DNA of 64,000 bases from Rugamonas apoptosis (GTDB taxonomy: Bacteria; Pseudomonadota; Gammaproteobacteria; Burkholderiales; Burkholderiaceae_D). Under the pieces are notes generated by a model. That model saw nothing but the letters and a program-made list of their open reading frames with translations, was not told where the DNA came from and ran no database searches. Shown here in pieces: positions 25,104 through 35,711 of this stretch (positions are counted from its first letter, which is position 1; each line of letters begins with the position of its first letter). A program made the position numbers and the translations under genes. The stretch lies in assembly GCF_014042355.1 (NCBI RefSeq), contig NZ_JACEZU010000003.1, forward strand, positions 186,001-250,000, read 5' to 3'.

Positions 25104-26306
25104 ATGAGTGCTATCCATGCTTCGTTCCGCCACGCCCGCCCGATGCAACTGGCCGAGGCGCTCCATTCAGCGCGTGATTATACGCTGCGCCTGTTCGACT
25201 GTTTCGCCGCTGCGGGACTGGACGCTTCGGCCCGCGTGCCGCAACTGACGACCGTCAATCCGCCGTTGTGGGAGTTGGGCCATACGGCCTGGTTCGCGGA
25301 ATGGTTCATCCTGCGGGAGGCTGCGTCCAGCCATCCGGCCGATGCGCTGTACAACTCCCTGCTCACGCGCGGCGACGACTGGTTCGATTCCAACACGGTG
25401 CCGCACCGCAGCCGCTGGAACCTGGACCTGCCCAGCACGGGCGCGCTCAAGACCTACTGCCACGAAGTGCTGGACCGCGTGCTCGACAAGCTGTCGCGCG
25501 AGCCGAATACGGATGCGGCGCTGTATCCCTACCGGCTGGCGCTGGCGCACGAGGATATGCACGGCGAGGCCTTCCTGTACACCCTGCAGACGCTGGGACT
25601 GGCGGCGCCGGCCCAGCTCACGCACGACGAACGCACCCTGTTCACCCCGTCCGAGATCCGCTTCCCCGGCGGCACCATCCAGTTGGGCAGCGCGCAAGAG
25701 GGCGGCTTCGTGTTCGATAACGAGCGCGAGGCGCATCCGGTCCACGTGGCGCCGTTTACCATCGACAGCACCTTGGTGAGCAACGCCCAATATGCCGACT
25801 TCGTGGCCGACGGCGGCTACGACAACCGCCAGTACTGGAGCGCGGCCGGCAGCGCATGGCTGATGCGCCAGGAACGCTGCGCACCCCGCTACTGGCAGCG
25901 CGATGGCGCGCAGTGGCGCACCATGCGCTTCGGCCAATTGCACACGCTGGCCGGCGCCGAGCCGGTACGCCACATCAGCCTGTACGAGGCGCAAGCCTAT
26001 TGCGCGTGGGCCGGGCGCCGCCTGGCCACGGAGGCCGAGTGGGAATACGCGGCCCTGTCCGGCCATCCCGCGTTCCGCTGGGGCCAGTTGTGGGAGTGGA
26101 CGGCCTCGCCGTTCGAACCGTATCCGGGCTTCCAGCCGGACCGCTACCGCGAATATTCCGCGCCCTGGTTCGGCACCCACCAGACGCTGCGCGGCGCCTC
26201 GTTCGCCACCCCGGAGCGGCTGGGATCGGCCAAGTTCCGCAATTTCTACCGGCCCGAACGGGACGACATTTTCGCCGGTCTGCGCACCTGCGCCTGGCCG
26301 GTTTGA
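25104..26306 (+). CDS. senA: Selenoneine synthase SenA (EgtB-like)
   Basis: The 400-aa non-heme iron enzyme is an EgtB relative of the SenA branch, which couples hercynine to a selenosugar to yield selenoneine. The iron histidines are expected in PLWELGHTAWFAEWF (His60) and LALAHEDMHGE (His149, His153). The C-terminal domain has RLATEAEWEYAALS, QLWEWTASPFEPYPGF and TLRGASFATPERL. It differs from the local EgtB in the DDWFDSNTVPHRSRW block and in lacking the longer insert near residues 200-220. The start at 25104 gives the natural N-terminus; ATG 25143 is possible. Divergent senB-selD and distant egtD supply its substrates. Confidence 0.9.
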   Translation: MSAIHASFRHARPMQLAEALHSARDYTLRLFDCFAAAGLDASARVPQLTTVNPPLWELGHTAWFAEWFILREAASSHPADALYNSLLTRGDDWFDSNTVPHRSRWNLDLPSTGALKTYCHEVLDRVLDKLSREPNTDAALYPYRLALAHEDMHGEAFLYTLQTLGLAAPAQLTHDERTLFTPSEIRFPGGTIQLGSAQEGGFVFDNEREAHPVHVAPFTIDSTLVSNAQYADFVADGGYDNRQYWSAAGSAWLMRQERCAPRYWQRDGAQWRTMRFGQLHTLAGAEPVRHISLYEAQAYCAWAGRRLATEAEWEYAALSGHPAFRWGQLWEWTASPFEPYPGFQPDRYREYSAPWFGTHQTLRGASFATPERLGSAKFRNFYRPERDDIFAGLRTCAWPV

Positions 26307-26346
26307 GCGGCGGGCGGCGCCGCCGCCCCCGCCATCGCCGGCAGGT

Positions 26347-26376
26347 TTGCTGAAAAGAATATTGTGTTAATATTAT
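26347..26376 (+). promoter_or_regulatory. Candidate promoter of the small membrane protein gene
   Basis: TTGCTG (26347-26352) and TATTAT (26371-26376) are separated by 18 bp, in an AT-rich island of otherwise GC-rich DNA, about 55 bp before the ATG at 26431. Confidence 0.5.
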
Positions 26377-26430
26377 TCAATTGGCATCGCGGCGCTGTTG
26401 TGGCGCGCGACCTTACCGACGAAAGAGAAA

Positions 26431-26631
26431 ATGAGCACAATGACCGACTTGTCGCCCATCCTGATCCCCGTGATCGCACTGATGATTCCCATCGTGGGCA
26501 TCATCGCCAGCACCGTGCTGAAGGTCACGCGCCTGCATTTGCTGCATGAGACCGTGCGCAGCCTGAGCGCCAATGGCCAGCCGATTCCGCCCGAGCTATT
26601 GAGCGAAATCGCGACCAAGAAATCGTCCTGA
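26431..26631 (+). CDS. Small membrane protein, DUF6249-like
   Basis: The 66-aa protein has one hydrophobic helix (about residues 7-30) followed by a short cytoplasmic tail, LHETVRSLSANGQPIPPELL. The HETxRxLxxxGQPxPPEL pattern resembles the DUF6249 family of small inner-membrane proteins. GAAAGAG precedes the ATG. Function unknown. Its own promoter and AT-rich leader suggest it is transcribed separately from senA. It is convergent with the TorT-like gene. Confidence 0.7.
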   Translation: MSTMTDLSPILIPVIALMIPIVGIIASTVLKVTRLHLLHETVRSLSANGQPIPPELLSEIATKKSS

Positions 26632-26638
26632 AGCGGCC

Positions 26639-27814
26639 TCAGTTTTTGGCCGGATCGTAGGACAGCACCGTCTTGTAGCCGTCCGGCGCGATCGACGTGT
26701 CGAATGGGTAGGTGGCGAAATTGAGCTGGTCCACCAGCCCCAGTTTGACCAGGATGGTGTGCGGCAATTCCTTGTTGCGTCCTTCGAGCGTGCTGACGGC
26801 CGCGTTGATGGCCACCCGCGCCTGGCTCACCCCCTTGGTGTCGGCCGCCGCCACAATTTCCTTGTTGTGTATCAGGCGCGCGATATCGTCCGTCAGGTCG
26901 TAGGCGACGATGCGGATCTTGCCGGCCAGGCCGGCGTCCTTGACCGGTTGCACGGCAGCCGGCGCGCAGCCGGTGCAGCCGATCAGGTAATCGAGCTTGT
27001 TGCCGTACTTGGCCAGCATCTGCCTGGCCAGCCTGGTCTGGCCCTTGAAGTCGCTGTCGCCATAACGGATGTCGATGATGTTGACCTGGATGGGCGCCTG
27101 CTGCGCGCCGATCCGGCTGCCATCGACCTCGCCCTTGACCCAGCCCGCGCCCATGGGGCCGGGCAGCAGGCCGACGTTGATCGCTTTCAGGCCGCGCCGC
27201 TGGGCGTCACGCACCGCCCAGCCCATCGCTTCCAGGCCCATGGCGCGCAGCGAGGTGGTGACCTTGATGGTCAGGTCGTCGCTGCGGCTGTCGTTGGCCA
27301 GTTCGAACACGGGAATGCCGGCCGCGCGCGCCTTGGCGATCGAGGCGTTATTGGCCGTCATGCCGATCGGCGACAGCACGATGGCGTCGTATTTGGCGGC
27401 GATGGCCTGATCCGTCAGGCGCAACTGGCCGGGCAGGTCGTCGTAGCCATCGGCCGCCAGGATGTCGACCGCCACGCCCAGCCGGTGGGCCTCGCTGATC
27501 ACGCCGTAGCTGCAACCGACCCAGTACGGATCTTTCAGGTGCGGGAACAGGAAGGCGATGCGCCAGTGCTTGCTGGCGCGCGCCGTCATCGGGTAGTGGC
27601 CGGCCACCACGCGCCCGCTGGCGATGGCATCGTCGGCGGTGCCGTTGGCTTGCAAGGGACGGAAGATGGACAGGACCGGGATGGGCGCGAATTTGACCGG
27701 GAACTGCGGCGCCGGCGCGGACGGCGCCGGGGATGCCGGTTGCGCGCCGGCCGTGGCCATGGCCAGCGCCAGCGCGCCCAGCGCGGTCAAGTCTCGCATG
27801 CGTGCAATGAGCAT
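26639..27814 (-). CDS. TorT-like periplasmic binding protein
   Basis: The 391-aa protein has a signal peptide (cleavage near TAGAQP), a Pro/Ala-rich stretch, and a periplasmic sugar-binding-type fold resembling TorT, the TMAO-sensing partner of TorS. Recognisable stretches are WRIAFLFPHLKDPYWVGCSY, YDAIVLSPIGM, GIPVFELANDS and LIGCTGCAPAAV. No torS, torR or TMAO reductase gene is adjacent, and no ABC permease either, so the ligand and partner are open. ATG 27799 is an alternative start that gives a shorter signal peptide. Confidence 0.75.
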   Translation of the reverse strand: MLIARMRDLTALGALALAMATAGAQPASPAPSAPAPQFPVKFAPIPVLSIFRPLQANGTADDAIASGRVVAGHYPMTARASKHWRIAFLFPHLKDPYWVGCSYGVISEAHRLGVAVDILAADGYDDLPGQLRLTDQAIAAKYDAIVLSPIGMTANNASIAKARAAGIPVFELANDSRSDDLTIKVTTSLRAMGLEAMGWAVRDAQRRGLKAINVGLLPGPMGAGWVKGEVDGSRIGAQQAPIQVNIIDIRYGDSDFKGQTRLARQMLAKYGNKLDYLIGCTGCAPAAVQPVKDAGLAGKIRIVAYDLTDDIARLIHNKEIVAAADTKGVSQARVAINAAVSTLEGRNKELPHTILVKLGLVDQLNFATYPFDTSIAPDGYKTVLSYDPAKN

Positions 27815-28047
27815 CCTGTGATTGTTCTTCCGTATCTGCGGGTTAGGTTCTTTGGTGCAATTCTACCTGCTGCGGGCATGGATGGGCGCAGGCTTCTTGC
27901 CTGCCGTTGTTGTGGCAAGGAGACAAGTGCCGCAAGCGGCCGGAATGCGGCATGGGGCCATGGCGATTCTGCTATCCTTTCCGCCGGGGAAGTTTTTCGA
28001 TCAAAAACAGGCACCCCCGGCCTTCTACCAAGAAAGAGCGCAACCGT

Positions 28048-29343
28048 ATGAAATTCAAGCATCTCGTCGTCGCCGCCACCGCCCTGGGCGCCATCAGCGC
28101 GGCCGCGCCCTCGTTGGCCGAGGCCGCGCCGGCCAAAGTGCTGGCCATCCGGGCCGGCAAACTGGTGGATGTGGTGGCCGGCACCGTGCTGGCTGACCAG
28201 ACCATCATCGTCACGGGCGAGCGCATCACGGCGGTCGGCCCCACGGCCAGCGCCAAGGTGCCCGCCGGGGCCGAGCTGATCGACCTGTCGGGCCAGACCG
28301 TGCTGCCGGGCCTGATCGACATGCATACCCATCTGACGGCCGACCCGATGCAGAGCGGTTACGCGGCGCTCGGTGTGTCCGACATCCGCGCCGCGCTGTA
28401 TGGCGCCCGGGCGGCCCGGCTCACCCTGGAAGCCGGCTTCACCACGGTGCGCAACGTGGGCGCCGGCGGCTTTGGCGACGTGGCGCTGCGCGACGCCATC
28501 AACGACGGCGACGTGACCGGCCCGCGCATGCGCACGGCCGGTTACGCGCTCGGCATCAAGGGCGGCCATTGCGACAACAATCTGCTGCCAGCCGATATGA
28601 ACGTCACCGAGCGCGGCGTGGCCGACGGCCCGTGGGCGGCCCGCGCCAAGGTGCGCGAGATGGCCAAGTATGGCGCCGACGTGATCAAGATCTGCGCCTC
28701 GGGCGGGGTGCTGTCCAAGGGCGACGAACCGGGCGCCCAGCAGTACACGCTGGAAGAGATGGCAGCCATCGTGGACGAGGCCCACAAGCTGGGCCGCAAG
28801 GTGGCCGCCCACGCACACGGCGCCAGCAGCATCCGCGCCGCCATCACGGCCGGCGTCGATTCAGTGGAACACGCCAGCCTGATAGACGAGCAGGGCATGC
28901 GCCTGGCGCGCGAGAAGGGCACTTACCTGGTGATGGACATCTACGACGACGACTTCATCCTGCAGGAAGGCGCCAAGGCCGGCATGCTGGCCGAGTCGAT
29001 CGAGAAGGAACGGGCGCTGGGCCAGCTGCAGCGCGATAACTTCCGCAAAGCGCTCAAGGCGGGCGACAAGATGGCTTTCGGCACCGACGCCGGCGTGTAT
29101 CCGCATGGCGACAACGCGCGCCAGTTCGCCTACATGGTGCAGTACGGGATGACGGCCATGCAGGCGATCCAGTCGGCCACGGTGCAGGCGGCCGACCTGC
29201 TGGGCTGGCAGGACAAGGTGGGCGCCATCGCGGCCGGCAAGTTCGCCGACATCATCGCCGTCCAGGGCGACCCGCTGGCTAATGTGGCCGAGCTGACCCA
29301 CGTGTCGTTCGTGATGAAGGGCGGCGCCGTGATCCGCCGTTGA
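28048..29343 (+). CDS. Secreted amidohydrolase (Xaa-Pro dipeptidase-like)
   Basis: The 431-aa protein has a signal peptide (cleavage near SLAEAAPA), then an amidohydrolase barrel. Metal-binding motifs are present: GLIDMHTHL, the lysine in DVIKICASGG (candidate carboxylated lysine), KVAAHAHG, SVEHAS and the aspartate in AFGTDAGVYPHGDN. The closest known enzymes are imidazolonepropionase-like Xaa-Pro or Xaa-Arg dipeptidases, and a peptidase role in the periplasm is the best guess. The start at 28048 follows AGAAAGAG; the frame is open upstream but lacks sense. It is divergent from the TorT-like gene. Confidence 0.85.
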   Translation: MKFKHLVVAATALGAISAAAPSLAEAAPAKVLAIRAGKLVDVVAGTVLADQTIIVTGERITAVGPTASAKVPAGAELIDLSGQTVLPGLIDMHTHLTADPMQSGYAALGVSDIRAALYGARAARLTLEAGFTTVRNVGAGGFGDVALRDAINDGDVTGPRMRTAGYALGIKGGHCDNNLLPADMNVTERGVADGPWAARAKVREMAKYGADVIKICASGGVLSKGDEPGAQQYTLEEMAAIVDEAHKLGRKVAAHAHGASSIRAAITAGVDSVEHASLIDEQGMRLAREKGTYLVMDIYDDDFILQEGAKAGMLAESIEKERALGQLQRDNFRKALKAGDKMAFGTDAGVYPHGDNARQFAYMVQYGMTAMQAIQSATVQAADLLGWQDKVGAIAAGKFADIIAVQGDPLANVAELTHVSFVMKGGAVIRR

Positions 29344-29469
29344 TGGGCGCGGGCGGCCCGGGCGCGCACCGCTCGCCCGATAGGCCACCCGCCAGCGCCT
29401 GTCCGCGCTAAAATGGCGGCCTGACAGTTCACCGTGTCGTCTTGTTCCTGGCACGGGTAGCGGGGCGGC

Positions 29470-30372
29470 ATGGAACGCATCCTTTCATCGCTGGCGAGTA
29501 GCGACAGCATCCTGCGACTGGGCCTGCCCAGCCGTTCCGCCTTGCTGGTGGCCACCTTGCGCGCGGCCCACCAGCTGCTCGACCATCCCCCCGTATTCGC
29601 CGATCCGCTGGCCCTGCCCATCCTGGGGCCGGAGCTGGAAGGGCAGTTGCGCGCCCAGTTGCCACGCTATGCCCATGGGCCGGTGCGCCAGTTGCGCGGC
29701 GCCACGGCCGTGCGCAGCCGCCTGGCCGAGGAGGAACTGGCCGGCGCCGTGGCCTGCGGCGTGAAGCAATACGTGGTGCTGGGCGCGGGGCTGGACACTT
29801 TCGCTTACCGCTGCCACGGCCTGCCGCTGCGGGTGTTTGAAGTGGACCATCCGGCCACCCAGCGCTGGAAGCGCGAGCAGTTGCGCCACGCCGGCATCGC
29901 CGCGCCGGACTCGCTGACCTTCGTACCGTTCGACTTCGAGCGCGACACGCTGGACGCGGCGCTGGCGGCCGCTGGCTGCCGGCTCGACCTGCCCGTGTTC
30001 CTGTCCTGGCTGGGCGTGACCCTGTACCTGAGCGACGACGCCGTGTTCGACACGCTGCGCGTGGTGGCGGCGCTGCCGGCCGGCAGCGCCATCGTGTTCG
30101 ATTATGGCGTGGTGCCGGAGCTGCTCGACCTGTTCGACCGCATGGGCATGGCCTATTTCGCCAGCAAATTCGAGGCCGCCGGCGAGCCGTGGAAATCGCT
30201 GTTCGCGCCCGCTGTGCTGCTCAGCGAATTGCGGGCGCTGGGTTTTGGGGCCGTGTCCGACTACGGGGCCGACGCGCTGCGCACCCACTACCTGGGCGGG
30301 CAAAGCGATGGCTGGCACCTGGGCGGCGCCATGCGGCTGGTGGTGGCCCACACGGGTACCAGTGTGGCTTGA
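29470..30372 (+). CDS. Class I methyltransferase, leucine carboxyl methyltransferase-like
   Basis: The 300-aa protein matches the bacterial LCMT/PPM1-like SAM-dependent methyltransferases. It has SRSALLVATLRAAHQLLDHP and FADPLALPILG at the start, the SAM loop YVVLGAGLDTFAYR, VFEVDHPATQRWK and VFLSWLGVTLYLS. Such proteins methylate carboxyl groups of small molecules or peptides; the substrate here is unknown. It has no operon partner. Confidence 0.85.
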   Translation: MERILSSLASSDSILRLGLPSRSALLVATLRAAHQLLDHPPVFADPLALPILGPELEGQLRAQLPRYAHGPVRQLRGATAVRSRLAEEELAGAVACGVKQYVVLGAGLDTFAYRCHGLPLRVFEVDHPATQRWKREQLRHAGIAAPDSLTFVPFDFERDTLDAALAAAGCRLDLPVFLSWLGVTLYLSDDAVFDTLRVVAALPAGSAIVFDYGVVPELLDLFDRMGMAYFASKFEAAGEPWKSLFAPAVLLSELRALGFGAVSDYGADALRTHYLGGQSDGWHLGGAMRLVVAHTGTSVA

Positions 30373-30488
30373 AGGGGGGCGTGGATCGCCAAGTCACGGC
30401 GATGGCTCGCCAGGCCATGCCGCTGGCCGCTGGCGCAAGTTGTCATCCTCTATACTCATTCCTTCATCTCATCATGCTGGGAATTCGT

Positions 30489-31859
30489 ATGCACCACCGC
30501 TCCAAGCTCACATTTGCCGCCTTGCTGGCCGGGTTGACCTTATCCCTGGGCGGCTGCGGCGGTGGAGGCGGGGGCGGCGGCACCAATGTGGCCGCCGGCA
30601 CCGTGGTCGACACGGGCGGCGACAAGGCCGTCGTCACCATCACGGTGAGCGCCCAGCAGGAAGTGCGGGCCGCCTCGTCCGACCCGGGCCAGCCGTCCGG
30701 CGTGCCGCTGGCCCGGATGCGGGACGCGGTGGTGGTGGGCGATCATATTCTTGTGCGTTCCGATTCGGCCGCCACCATCCAGGTCGACCGCGACCTGATC
30801 CACCCCGGCACCCGCGTCAGCGCGCTCGATGCGCAGGGCAAGTTCCTGTCCACCCATGATTACGGCAATACTCTGGCCAGCAACTACCTGGGCGAATGGG
30901 CGATGCTGCCCATGGCTGGCGGCGTGGTGATGGTGCAGACGGGCGCCGGCTCGAAGCTGTTCCGGCTCGACGCCCAGGGCGCCATGGTGGGCGCGGCGGC
31001 CGGCATCGACCTGTACGCGGTGCAGCCCATCGATTCGCCGCTGCCGACCGTGGTGGCCAGCGCCGCCGCCGTCGATGGCGATGGCTTCTGGTACGCCACC
31101 ACACTGGTCGAACGGCCCATCCCCAACAGCGAGAAGAACGCCATCTACAGCATGATGCTGGTCAAGCTGGACGCCAACGGCAAGGAATTGACGCCGCCGT
31201 TCAAGCTGACCATGTCGACCAAGTTCCTGCAGCCGCGCATGGTGGCCTCGGGCGGCTCGGTACTGGTGACGTGGCTCGACAGCGGCGCGCCCATGCAGGC
31301 TTACTGGCGCTACGGTGGGCCGCGGCCATTGGTGCATTCGGTGACGGGTACCGGTGGCGGCACACCCGATTTGCTGCCGGTGGCCATGGCCAGCACGGGC
31401 AAGGTGGGGATGCTGTGGAATTTCAAGGTGGGCATGACCAGCAACCTGTTGGGCGTGGCCTTGAATGACGGCGGCAACCCCATCATCGATACGGCGCGCG
31501 TGGACCTGACGCAGGAAACACTGTCGGACAAATGGGGTTACAGCCGGCGCGACCGCGTCTCGTTCGACGCACGCACGGCGGCCAATGGCTCGCTGCTGAT
31601 CGCCGATGTGGTCACGGGGCGGCTCAAGCCCACCGATCCGCTGGGCGACCTGCTGCTGCTGGCGGACTACAGCTATGGCGCCGCGCCCCTGTCGTCGGCC
31701 ACCATGAACGTCCTGCGCCAGCGCGACCCTGGGGCCGCGCCGCTGGGGCAGGCGCCCATCTTGCGCCAGATGCTGTTCGCCGACCATGCCGTGCTGTTGA
31801 TCGGCGACGAAACTCACCTGGATACGGCGATCGTCACGCGCGCGGCCGCCGCGCATTGA
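30489..31859 (+). CDS. Lipoprotein of unknown function
   Basis: The 456-aa protein has a lipoprotein signal (FAALLAGLTLSLGGC), then a run of eight glycines and a secreted domain rich in beta-strand-like repeats with Gly-Asp turns. This would suit a beta-propeller-like fold, but no named family is recognised. ATG 30474 is five codons upstream and is also possible; neither has a strong ribosome site. It stands alone and is convergent with the malic enzyme gene. Confidence 0.65.
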   Translation: MHHRSKLTFAALLAGLTLSLGGCGGGGGGGGTNVAAGTVVDTGGDKAVVTITVSAQQEVRAASSDPGQPSGVPLARMRDAVVVGDHILVRSDSAATIQVDRDLIHPGTRVSALDAQGKFLSTHDYGNTLASNYLGEWAMLPMAGGVVMVQTGAGSKLFRLDAQGAMVGAAAGIDLYAVQPIDSPLPTVVASAAAVDGDGFWYATTLVERPIPNSEKNAIYSMMLVKLDANGKELTPPFKLTMSTKFLQPRMVASGGSVLVTWLDSGAPMQAYWRYGGPRPLVHSVTGTGGGTPDLLPVAMASTGKVGMLWNFKVGMTSNLLGVALNDGGNPIIDTARVDLTQETLSDKWGYSRRDRVSFDARTAANGSLLIADVVTGRLKPTDPLGDLLLLADYSYGAAPLSSATMNVLRQRDPGAAPLGQAPILRQMLFADHAVLLIGDETHLDTAIVTRAAAAH

Positions 31860-31872
31860 GCGCGCGGCGGCC
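31844..31872. terminator. GC-rich hairpin at convergent gene ends
   Basis: GGCCGCCGCGC and GCGCGGCGGCC pair perfectly over 11 bp around seven bases that include the TGA of the lipoprotein gene. No T-run follows, so it is only a possible two-way transcription stop before the convergent malic enzyme gene. Confidence 0.4.
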
Positions 31873-31884
31873 GGCGCCGCGTCG

Positions 31885-33117
31885 TTACAGCAGTGAAGCG
31901 GACAGGTCTTCCAGGTTGGCCGCGTACTCCGCCTCGTCAACCTGCTTGCGGGCCACGCCACTGCGCATGGCCGCCGCCGCGATTTTCGGCGTCACGCCGC
32001 CCAGCAGGCGTGGGTCCAGCAAGCCCGGCACCACATAATCCTTGCCGAAGCGGGCGTCGCCGCGCGCCATCTCGGCCAGCGCCATCACGCAGGCGCGCTT
32101 CATTTCCTGGTTGATGGTGGAGGCGCCGCAGTCGAGCGCCGCGCGGAACAGGTAAGGGAAGCACAGCGCGTTGTTGATCTGGTTCGGATAGTCCGAGCGG
32201 CCGGTGGCGATGATGGCGTCCGGCGCCACTTCGCGCACCAGTTCGGGCCGCAGTTCCGGTTCCGGATTGGCCAGCGTGAACACGATGGGCGACTTGCCCA
32301 TCTTTTCCACGTCCAGCGGCGACAGCACGCCGGGCCCGGACACGCCCAGGAACACGTCGGCGCCCACGATCACTTCCGACAGGGTGCGGGCCGAGGTGGC
32401 TTGCGCCCAGGCGGCCTTTTCGCCATCCAGTTCGCGCGCCGTGGTCAGCACGCCCTTGCTGTCGCAGACGAAGATGTTCTCGCGCCTGGCGCCCAGGTCC
32501 ACCAGCAATTCCAGGCAGGCGATGGCCGCCGCGCCCGCGCCCGAGCACACCACCTTGGCGGTGGCCAGCTCGCGCCCCGTCAGGGCCAGCGCGTTGAGCA
32601 TGCCGGCGCCGACCACGATCGCGGTGCCATGCTGGTCGTCATGGAACACGGGAATGGCCAGCCGCTCGCGCAGCTTGCGCTCGATGTAGAAGCACTCGGG
32701 CGCCTTGATGTCCTCCAGGTTGATGCCGCCGAAGGTCGGGTGCAGCGCGGCGATGATCTCGACCAGCTTGTCCGGATCGCGCTCGTCGATCTCGATGTCG
32801 AAGGCGTCGATGCCGGCGAACTTCTTGAACAGCACCACTTTGCCTTCCATGACGGGCTTGCCGGCCAGCGCGCCGATGTTGCCCAGGCCGAGCACGGCGC
32901 TGCCGTTGGTGATCACGCCCACCAGGTTGCCCTTGGCCGTGTAGTCATACGCCTTGGCCGGATCGCGTTGGATCTCCACGCAAGGCGCGGCCACGCCGGG
33001 CGAATAGGCCAGCGCCAGGTCGTCCTGGGTGCTGACGCTCTTGGTCACTTCGATGGCGATTTTGCCGGCGCCGCCGGCCTTGTGATAGGCCAGCGCCTTT
33101 TGTTCGATGCTGCTCAT
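31885..33117 (-). CDS. NADP-type malic enzyme, single domain
   Basis: The 410-aa protein converts malate to pyruvate and CO2. It has the YSPGVAAPC motif, catalytic region [31 protein letters not shown], metal site [11 protein letters not shown] and the nucleotide fold [17 protein letters not shown]. It lacks the 320-residue phosphotransacetylase-like domain attached to MaeB malic enzymes, although the catalytic part resembles MaeB. The start at 33117 follows GGAGA; the ORF stays open 36 bases further. It is downstream of glutamate dehydrogenase, with a terminator between. Confidence 0.9.
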   Translation of the reverse strand: MSSIEQKALAYHKAGGAGKIAIEVTKSVSTQDDLALAYSPGVAAPCVEIQRDPAKAYDYTAKGNLVGVITNGSAVLGLGNIGALAGKPVMEGKVVLFKKFAGIDAFDIEIDERDPDKLVEIIAALHPTFGGINLEDIKAPECFYIERKLRERLAIPVFHDDQHGTAIVVGAGMLNALALTGRELATAKVVCSGAGAAAIACLELLVDLGARRENIFVCDSKGVLTTARELDGEKAAWAQATSARTLSEVIVGADVFLGVSGPGVLSPLDVEKMGKSPIVFTLANPEPELRPELVREVAPDAIIATGRSDYPNQINNALCFPYLFRAALDCGASTINQEMKRACVMALAEMARGDARFGKDYVVPGLLDPRLLGGVTPKIAAAAMRSGVARKQVDEAEYAANLEDLSASLL

Positions 33118-33138
33118 GCTGTCGGTCTCCGTGAATGG

Positions 33139-33173
33139 AAAAAACGCCCGCACAAGTTTTACTCGTGCAGGCG
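33139..33173 (-). terminator. Intrinsic terminator after glutamate dehydrogenase
   Basis: On the minus strand CGCCTGCACGAG and CTTGTGCGGGCG pair (with G-T wobbles) around a short loop and are followed by six T. It lies between the gdh stop and the malic enzyme start, so the two genes are mostly separate transcripts. Confidence 0.8.
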
Positions 33174-33194
33174 CATACTTGAATCTACCCTGGA

Positions 33195-34481
<1,287 letters not shown>

Positions 34482-34737
34482 GCTCATTACTCCTATGGAT
34501 TCGGGAAGTGACGCGGTTTATGGCTGCGATCAGTGGGACGAATCATAGGCTTGGACGAGTTAGCCCGGCCAATGCTGTATGCGCATTCGATTATGCAAAA
34601 TTTGCATAGTTGTGCACCGCGACGGTGCATGAACGAGCGTGCTTTTCCGGGGTTGGATTTTCCTTCAAAAAACCCCGAAACCGACACAAAATCAAGGCAC
34701 TACCCACGCCGTGCGCGCAGCGTGGGCAGCGCCCGGA

Positions 34738-35700
34738 TCAGCGTTCCGAGACTGGTGTGCGGCGCTTGCGATTGGCCTTTTTCTGCTGCATTTCCAGGAA
34801 CTCCCACAGCCGTTCGACGATGGGTTTGCCGCGCCGCTGGGGCGATGGGCGCTCGCGGTAGAGCCGGATTTCCATCTCGATGTCCCAGCCGCCATTGCCG
34901 CCGTCGGCGCATGCCAGCTGCTTTTGCTTGAGCTCGCGCGTGACGGCCGATTCAGGCAGGAAGGCCATGCCGCGGCCTTCCAGCACCATCATCTTCAAGC
35001 CTTCGGCCATGTCCGTTTCATAGCGCGGATCGAGGTAGGGATGCTGCTTGGCGTCGGCCAGAATCAGGTCCACCATGCGGCCCAGGTAGGCATTGTTGGT
35101 GTAGGACAGGAAGGGCAGCGGCGCGTCCGGCGCGCCGGGCAGGGCGTAGGCCGGGGTGCGCATCTTGTCGCAGCGTGCGTAGGGACGCAGCGCCTCGCGC
35201 CCCATCACCAGCATGTCGTAGCGGCCCGGATCGAGCTGCACCGGCTGGCGCGGATGGTGATAGCACAGCAGCAGGTCGCAACCGCCTTCCACCAGTTGCA
35301 GCACGGCGTCGTGCACGTTGAGCGCCATCAGGCGGCTCTTGATGGGGGCGAAATCCTGCTCCAGCGCCGACAGCCATTTCGGCACGAAGGTCAGCGACAG
35401 CGTGTGCGGCACGGCCAGGTCGATGCTGGTCAGGGCGGCAGCGCGCTTGTTGCGCATCATATCGCGCGCGCCGTTGATCTGGGCCAGCATTTCCAGCGCC
35501 TGCTCGTAGAACACGATGCCGGCCGACGTCAGCCGGGTGGGGTAGGAGGTGCGGTCGATCAGGTCCGTGCCCAACCAGTTTTCCAGCGACTGGATGCGGC
35601 GCGAAAAGGCCGGCTGCGTCACATGCCGCAACGCCGCCGAGCGGCTGAAGTTATTGGTTTCCACCAGCGAGATAAAGTCTTCCAGCCATTTGGTTTCCAT
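34738..35700 (-). CDS. LysR-family transcriptional regulator
   Basis: The 320-aa protein has an N-terminal winged helix (WLEDFISLVETNNFSRSAAL, TQPAFSRRIQSLENWLG), a linker helix and a periplasmic-binding-like effector domain. The C-terminal tail is basic (KKANRKRRTPVSER). The start at 35700 follows AAGGAG by seven bases. The frame is open far upstream, but that part overlaps the MFS gene out of frame. It starts 11 bases after the MFS gene, so it is probably the third gene of a MarR-MFS-LysR unit. The effector is unknown. Confidence 0.88.
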   Translation of the reverse strand: METKWLEDFISLVETNNFSRSAALRHVTQPAFSRRIQSLENWLGTDLIDRTSYPTRLTSAGIVFYEQALEMLAQINGARDMMRNKRAAALTSIDLAVPHTLSLTFVPKWLSALEQDFAPIKSRLMALNVHDAVLQLVEGGCDLLLCYHHPRQPVQLDPGRYDMLVMGREALRPYARCDKMRTPAYALPGAPDAPLPFLSYTNNAYLGRMVDLILADAKQHPYLDPRYETDMAEGLKMMVLEGRGMAFLPESAVTRELKQKQLACADGGNGGWDIEMEIRLYRERPSPQRRGKPIVERLWEFLEMQQKKANRKRRTPVSER

Positions 35701-35711
35701 CGTATTGCTCC

